Origin: Candidatus Lernaella stagnicola | Lineage (GTDB): Bacteria; Lernaellota; Lernaellaia; Lernaellales; Lernaellaceae | Direction: 5' to 3' | Assembly: GCA_030765525.1 (NCBI GenBank) | Contig: JAVCCK010000030.1 | Span: 1-64,000 of the forward strand | Length of the DNA stretch: 64,000 nucleotides | In this document: piece by piece, positions 61,335 to 64,000 of the stretch | Layout: each line of letters begins with the position of its first letter | Position numbering within the stretch: position 1 is the first letter of the stretch | Translations under genes and position numbers: made by a program | The notes under the pieces: generated by a model | Told to the model about the DNA's origin: nothing | The model's input: the letters and a program-made list of their open reading frames with translations, nothing else | The model's database searches: none

Positions 61335-63092
61335 TCAGCAACCGCAACCGTCGTCGTCGTCGTCATCGTCGTCGGCGCCGTCGCCGCCGTTGTCGTCGTC
61401 GCTGCCGGTCGTGTCATCATCGCCGGTCGTATCGTCGTCACCGATCGTGTCGTCGTCGCCCGTGGTGTCGTCATCACCAACGGTATCGTCGTCGCTGCCG
61501 AACACGGTGATGGTCACCGTGTCGGTGTCGGCATCGGTGCCGTCGTCGACGGTCAGCGTCACGATGATGTCGCCCGCCGTACCGGCCGTGAAGGTCGTCG
61601 CCACGGCAGTCGCGTCATCAAAGGTCACGCCGTCGGCTTCCCACAGGTAGGTCAACGGGTCTTCGTCGGCGTCGGAGGAGCCGCTGCCGTCCAGGGCCAC
61701 GGTGTCACCGAGGTCGACTTCTTGATCATCGCCCGCGTCGGCAATCGGCGGGTCATTAAGCTGCGTGTACTTGTAAACCGCCAAGTCGAACGCGGCGGCA
61801 TAACCGAGCTTGTTGCTGCCCCAGCCGAAACCGAGTATCGGGTGGCCCCACGGCACGACGGTGTCTTCCTGTTGCCAGGTCAAGCCGCTGTCATCGGAAT
61901 ACATGATCAGCGCTTTGTAGCTGAAGCTGTTACCGGCCGCGCCGCCCAGGAATCCGATTTGGCCGCTGGGCTGGAAGGACATCGCGCCCAGCGCGTAAGA
62001 CGGAGCGCCCGGAATGTTGGGCTGCGGCACGCGGGAAGTCACATCTTCCCAGGTGTCGCCGGCGTCTTCGGAGACCCACAGGTTGTAGGGATGCGTCGTG
62101 TAGACGTGCGGATCGCCCATCACCCAGATGGTGTCCTCATCGACCATTTCGACCCACATGTAGCCATCGCTGGGTGTATCTTGCACTAGTTCCCAGGTCT
62201 GGCCGCCGTCGTGGGTGCGGTAGATTTGGCCGTCGGTGTACTTGCCACCCATCAATTCGGGGTGCTCTTCACGATACTTCAAGCGATACATCGGGTCGTG
62301 TTGATACAGCGCGCGATGTTTGGCGCTGCGGTACATCGCCATGGCCTCTTCATAGGTCATTTCGCCCTTGGCCTCGGGTTCGTCTTCCATCGAGCCGGTG
62401 ATGATGAAACCGTACTCCGGCGTGATGAAATCGACGTCGTTGAAGTAAGTCTCGTTGTTGCCCGGCGAGTTGATGCGGTTCCAGCTCGCGCCGCCGTCCT
62501 GCGTCCGAATGATGTACTGCGGGCCGCCGACCGCGTACCCGATGGTGTCGTCGGCGTAATCCATCGCGGTGGCCATGTTCATCATGCTGGCGCCGTTAAT
62601 CTCGGCCACGGTCCAGTTGATGCCGCCGTCGTTGGAGTACTCAATCATGGTCTGCATTTGGAGCATGCAAACGAACATGCACGCCGGGAACGGCGTCTGC
62701 TCGAGGCATTCCGGGTTGATGCCGAAGCCGATGAGCTGCACGTTGTCCGGACCCGTCGAGTCGACCTGCAGGAACATGTTCATGATCTGCAGCATCATGC
62801 AATCATCGGTTATGTAGGTCATGTCCAATTCGTGAATCGGTACGAATGTCTGGCCGCCGTTGTGCGTGGCCCAAGCGTGCTGAATCGACAGCGCGCCACT
62901 CTGATACATGCCCACCGTGTAGGCCGTGTCTTCATCCGGCACCGTAATGCCCATGACCGCGGCGTTGGACAAACCCGGCGGGTACGGCAACGGATCCCAG
63001 ACTTCTTCCCAGACTCCGTATTCGGCCATCGCCGGCATGGCCCATAGGGCAGCCGCCATGCACAGTGCCAACAAAATACTAACTTTCTTCAT
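61335..63092 (-). CDS. Secreted BNR/propeller protein with PKD domain and Asp-rich tail ending CGC
   Basis: The 585-residue protein has AGGAGG before its ATG and a signal peptide ending in WAMPAMA. Residues about 25-440 hold BNR/Ycf48-like propeller units (THNGGQTFV, SNDGGINWTV, RTQDGGASWNRI, RTHDGGQTWELV, SEDAGDTWEDV). Many Met and Cys occur near residues 95-155. A PKD domain follows (about 445-530, PPIADAGDDQEVDLGDTVAL). The tail is GDDDTT repeats, then eight Asp and GCGC at the end. It is probably exposed on or released from the cell surface. It has its own promoter and terminator. Confidence 0.78.
   Translation of the reverse strand: MKKVSILLALCMAAALWAMPAMAEYGVWEEVWDPLPYPPGLSNAAVMGITVPDEDTAYTVGMYQSGALSIQHAWATHNGGQTFVPIHELDMTYITDDCMMLQIMNMFLQVDSTGPDNVQLIGFGINPECLEQTPFPACMFVCMLQMQTMIEYSNDGGINWTVAEINGASMMNMATAMDYADDTIGYAVGGPQYIIRTQDGGASWNRINSPGNNETYFNDVDFITPEYGFIITGSMEDEPEAKGEMTYEEAMAMYRSAKHRALYQHDPMYRLKYREEHPELMGGKYTDGQIYRTHDGGQTWELVQDTPSDGYMWVEMVDEDTIWVMGDPHVYTTHPYNLWVSEDAGDTWEDVTSRVPQPNIPGAPSYALGAMSFQPSGQIGFLGGAAGNSFSYKALIMYSDDSGLTWQQEDTVVPWGHPILGFGWGSNKLGYAAAFDLAVYKYTQLNDPPIADAGDDQEVDLGDTVALDGSGSSDADEDPLTYLWEADGVTFDDATAVATTFTAGTAGDIIVTLTVDDGTDADTDTVTITVFGSDDDTVGDDDTTGDDDTIGDDDTTGDDDTTGSDDDNGGDGADDDDDDDDGCGC
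61411..61500. repeat. Five 18-base coding repeats (GDDDTT type)
   Basis: Units start at 61411, 61429, 61447, 61465 and 61483. On the minus strand each encodes a variant of Gly-Asp-Asp-Asp-Thr-Thr/Ile/Val. Synonymous changes between units show purifying selection on the protein rather than recent copying. Confidence 0.88.
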
Positions 63093-63184
63093 TTCGAAAA
63101 ACCTCCTGAAATATTATGACGCCGCCAAGCGGGATCCGTTCATCCTTATCCGCGGCTTCGCGGGCCGTGATTCCTCAGCCCCTG

Positions 63185-63214
63185 ATACTAGAACGGCCTT
63201 ATGGAGAGTGTCAA
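63185..63214 (-). promoter_or_regulatory. Sigma70 promoter of the PKD acidic-tail gene
   Basis: On the minus strand TTGACA (63214-63209) and TAGTAT (63190-63185) are 18 bases apart, giving a leader of about 85 bases that includes a CCGCG/CGCGG hairpin. Confidence 0.62.
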
Positions 63215-63228
63215 TCTTTCCGCGTGAC

Positions 63229-64000
63229 TTAATATTGGACATTGGTTCCCAACAAAAGCATCGTCCCTTGCGAGATATTACGACCGTAGGCGGGATAAAT
63301 CGCCGTAAAGTCGAAACTCCAGTGGTTACCGGCCTTGATCCCGACTTGAATGTGAGTATAGCCCGCGTCGTAATCCGGGCCGCGCTGCCAATAGACGGTT
63401 TGGGCGTCGTCGGCTTCGTTGCCCACCGAGGAGTGGCCGTCCAGCCGCAGCGTGCCGTAAACGATGTTGTAAGCAAATCCGATTTCCGCGCCGTACACGT
63501 ACAGATCGGCCGGATCCTCATCCCGATATCGGTAACCGACGTCAACGCCCACCGTGAACAGAGAGATCTTCACGCCGCCCAGCACGCGCCCCTCGAGGTC
63601 AAGCTGACCGTCGCCCGGCGGTAGCGGCTTGGTTTCGTCGTAAAAATAAGGCAGCTTCACCTTCGCCGACACGCCCAGCGCCGCCCGGTGACCTCCGATG
63701 ATCCGCCACAACGTGTCCAACTCCACATCGCCGAGCGCCGTTTCGTTTTCCTCGTCGAATTTGTCGTTGATGTATTGGTTGATCACGTGAGCCGCGAAAC
63801 CCAGTTCCACCTTGTCCAGCACCGCCCAACGCAACGTCAAATGACCCCCGATTTCGCGGTAAAACGCCTCGTGCAGATGATGGCGGTCGCCCTCGCCGTC
63901 CAGGTAGTTGCTCGTCACGTAGTAACTCAGGCCCAACCTTCCCATAAGCTGCCGCTCGGACATCGTGAAAGCCGTATCGGCCAGCGCCGGCACGGCTCCC
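63229..64000 (-). CDS. Outer-membrane beta-barrel-like protein (5' end outside window)
   Basis: The frame runs off the right edge. Its first visible residues GAVPALADTAFT look like the end of a signal peptide (cut after ALA), so only the export signal is missing. The mature part of about 250 residues alternates hydrophobic and polar strands (LSYYVTSNYLDGEG, LTLRWAVLDKVELGFAAHVI, ALGVSAKVKLPYFYDE, LFTVGVDVGYRYRDED) and ends with an aromatic residue (LLLGTNVQY), as barrel proteins do. It is probably an outer-membrane channel or a transporter-like DUF3187 protein; the exact family is uncertain. Confidence 0.65.
   Translation of the reverse strand, partial: GAVPALADTAFTMSERQLMGRLGLSYYVTSNYLDGEGDRHHLHEAFYREIGGHLTLRWAVLDKVELGFAAHVINQYINDKFDEENETALGDVELDTLWRIIGGHRAALGVSAKVKLPYFYDETKPLPPGDGQLDLEGRVLGGVKISLFTVGVDVGYRYRDEDPADLYVYGAEIGFAYNIVYGTLRLDGHSSVGNEADDAQTVYWQRGPDYDAGYTHIQVGIKAGNHWSFDFTAIYPAYGRNISQGTMLLLGTNVQY

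Overview
The window is a high-GC, gene-dense bacterial chromosome segment from a Gram-negative organism. It carries a full Tol-Pal cluster, TonB-type proteins, several lipoproteins, and an O-antigen/capsule-type ABC exporter with many glycosyltransferases. A two-gene NuoG/GltD-like soluble oxidoreductase resembling Geobacter SfrAB, lipoproteins of deltaproteobacterial style, and many secreted proteins with Asp-rich DDDTT/GDDD tracts suggest an uncultured deltaproteobacterium-like lineage. That placement is inference; no rRNA or definitive marker is present. GTG and TTG starts are frequent, and many genes overlap by ATGA or GTGA.

Layout. 1-4300 and 6674-15893: surface polysaccharide genes (a GT2 fragment, a DUF2304 protein, a GT-C transferase, GT4 and GT2 enzymes, Wzm/Wzt-type exporter, GT9), followed upstream in the same minus-strand run by a HEAT-cyclophilin fusion and a BON protein. 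A double GT2 fusion lies on the plus strand at 4418-6667. 15999-16829: an exported unknown. 17094-20678: smc. 20804-26763: tolQ-tolR-tolA-tolB-pal-cpoB plus a second OmpA-like lipoprotein, read on the minus strand from a clear promoter. 27010-34062: a block of exported, acidic-tract proteins. 34173-35899: a lipoprotein and a small secreted protein. 35912-40452: SfrAB-like oxidoreductase. 40634-43264: ABC-2 exporter. 43539-44911: DUF4397 lipoprotein and a small unknown. 45118-50031: SDR, two TonB-like proteins, a DsbA-like protein, cysS. 50083-53977: three radical SAM enzymes. 54030-55987: NSS-family transporter with a coupled partner. 56187-58985: DUF4388/TPR protein and a small secretin-like protein. 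58989-61216: murA, prmC, tRNA-Pro. 61335-64000: a further acidic-tail secreted protein and a truncated outer-membrane-like gene.

The most unusual feature is a set of four secreted beta-propeller-like proteins (ending at 29769, 31364, 32803 and 61335). Each has a type I signal peptide and an Asp-rich C-terminal spacer, and each ends exactly in Cys-(Gly/Ala)-Cys. Two further proteins with the same acidic tracts are lipoproteins and lack that ending. This pattern suggests an alternative C-terminal anchoring or sorting signal.

No stretch longer than 300 bases lacks a gene. The larger gaps (16830-17093, 26764-27009, 43265-43538, 61124-61334) hold promoters, terminators or the tRNA. I see no rRNA, CRISPR array, transposase or integrase.
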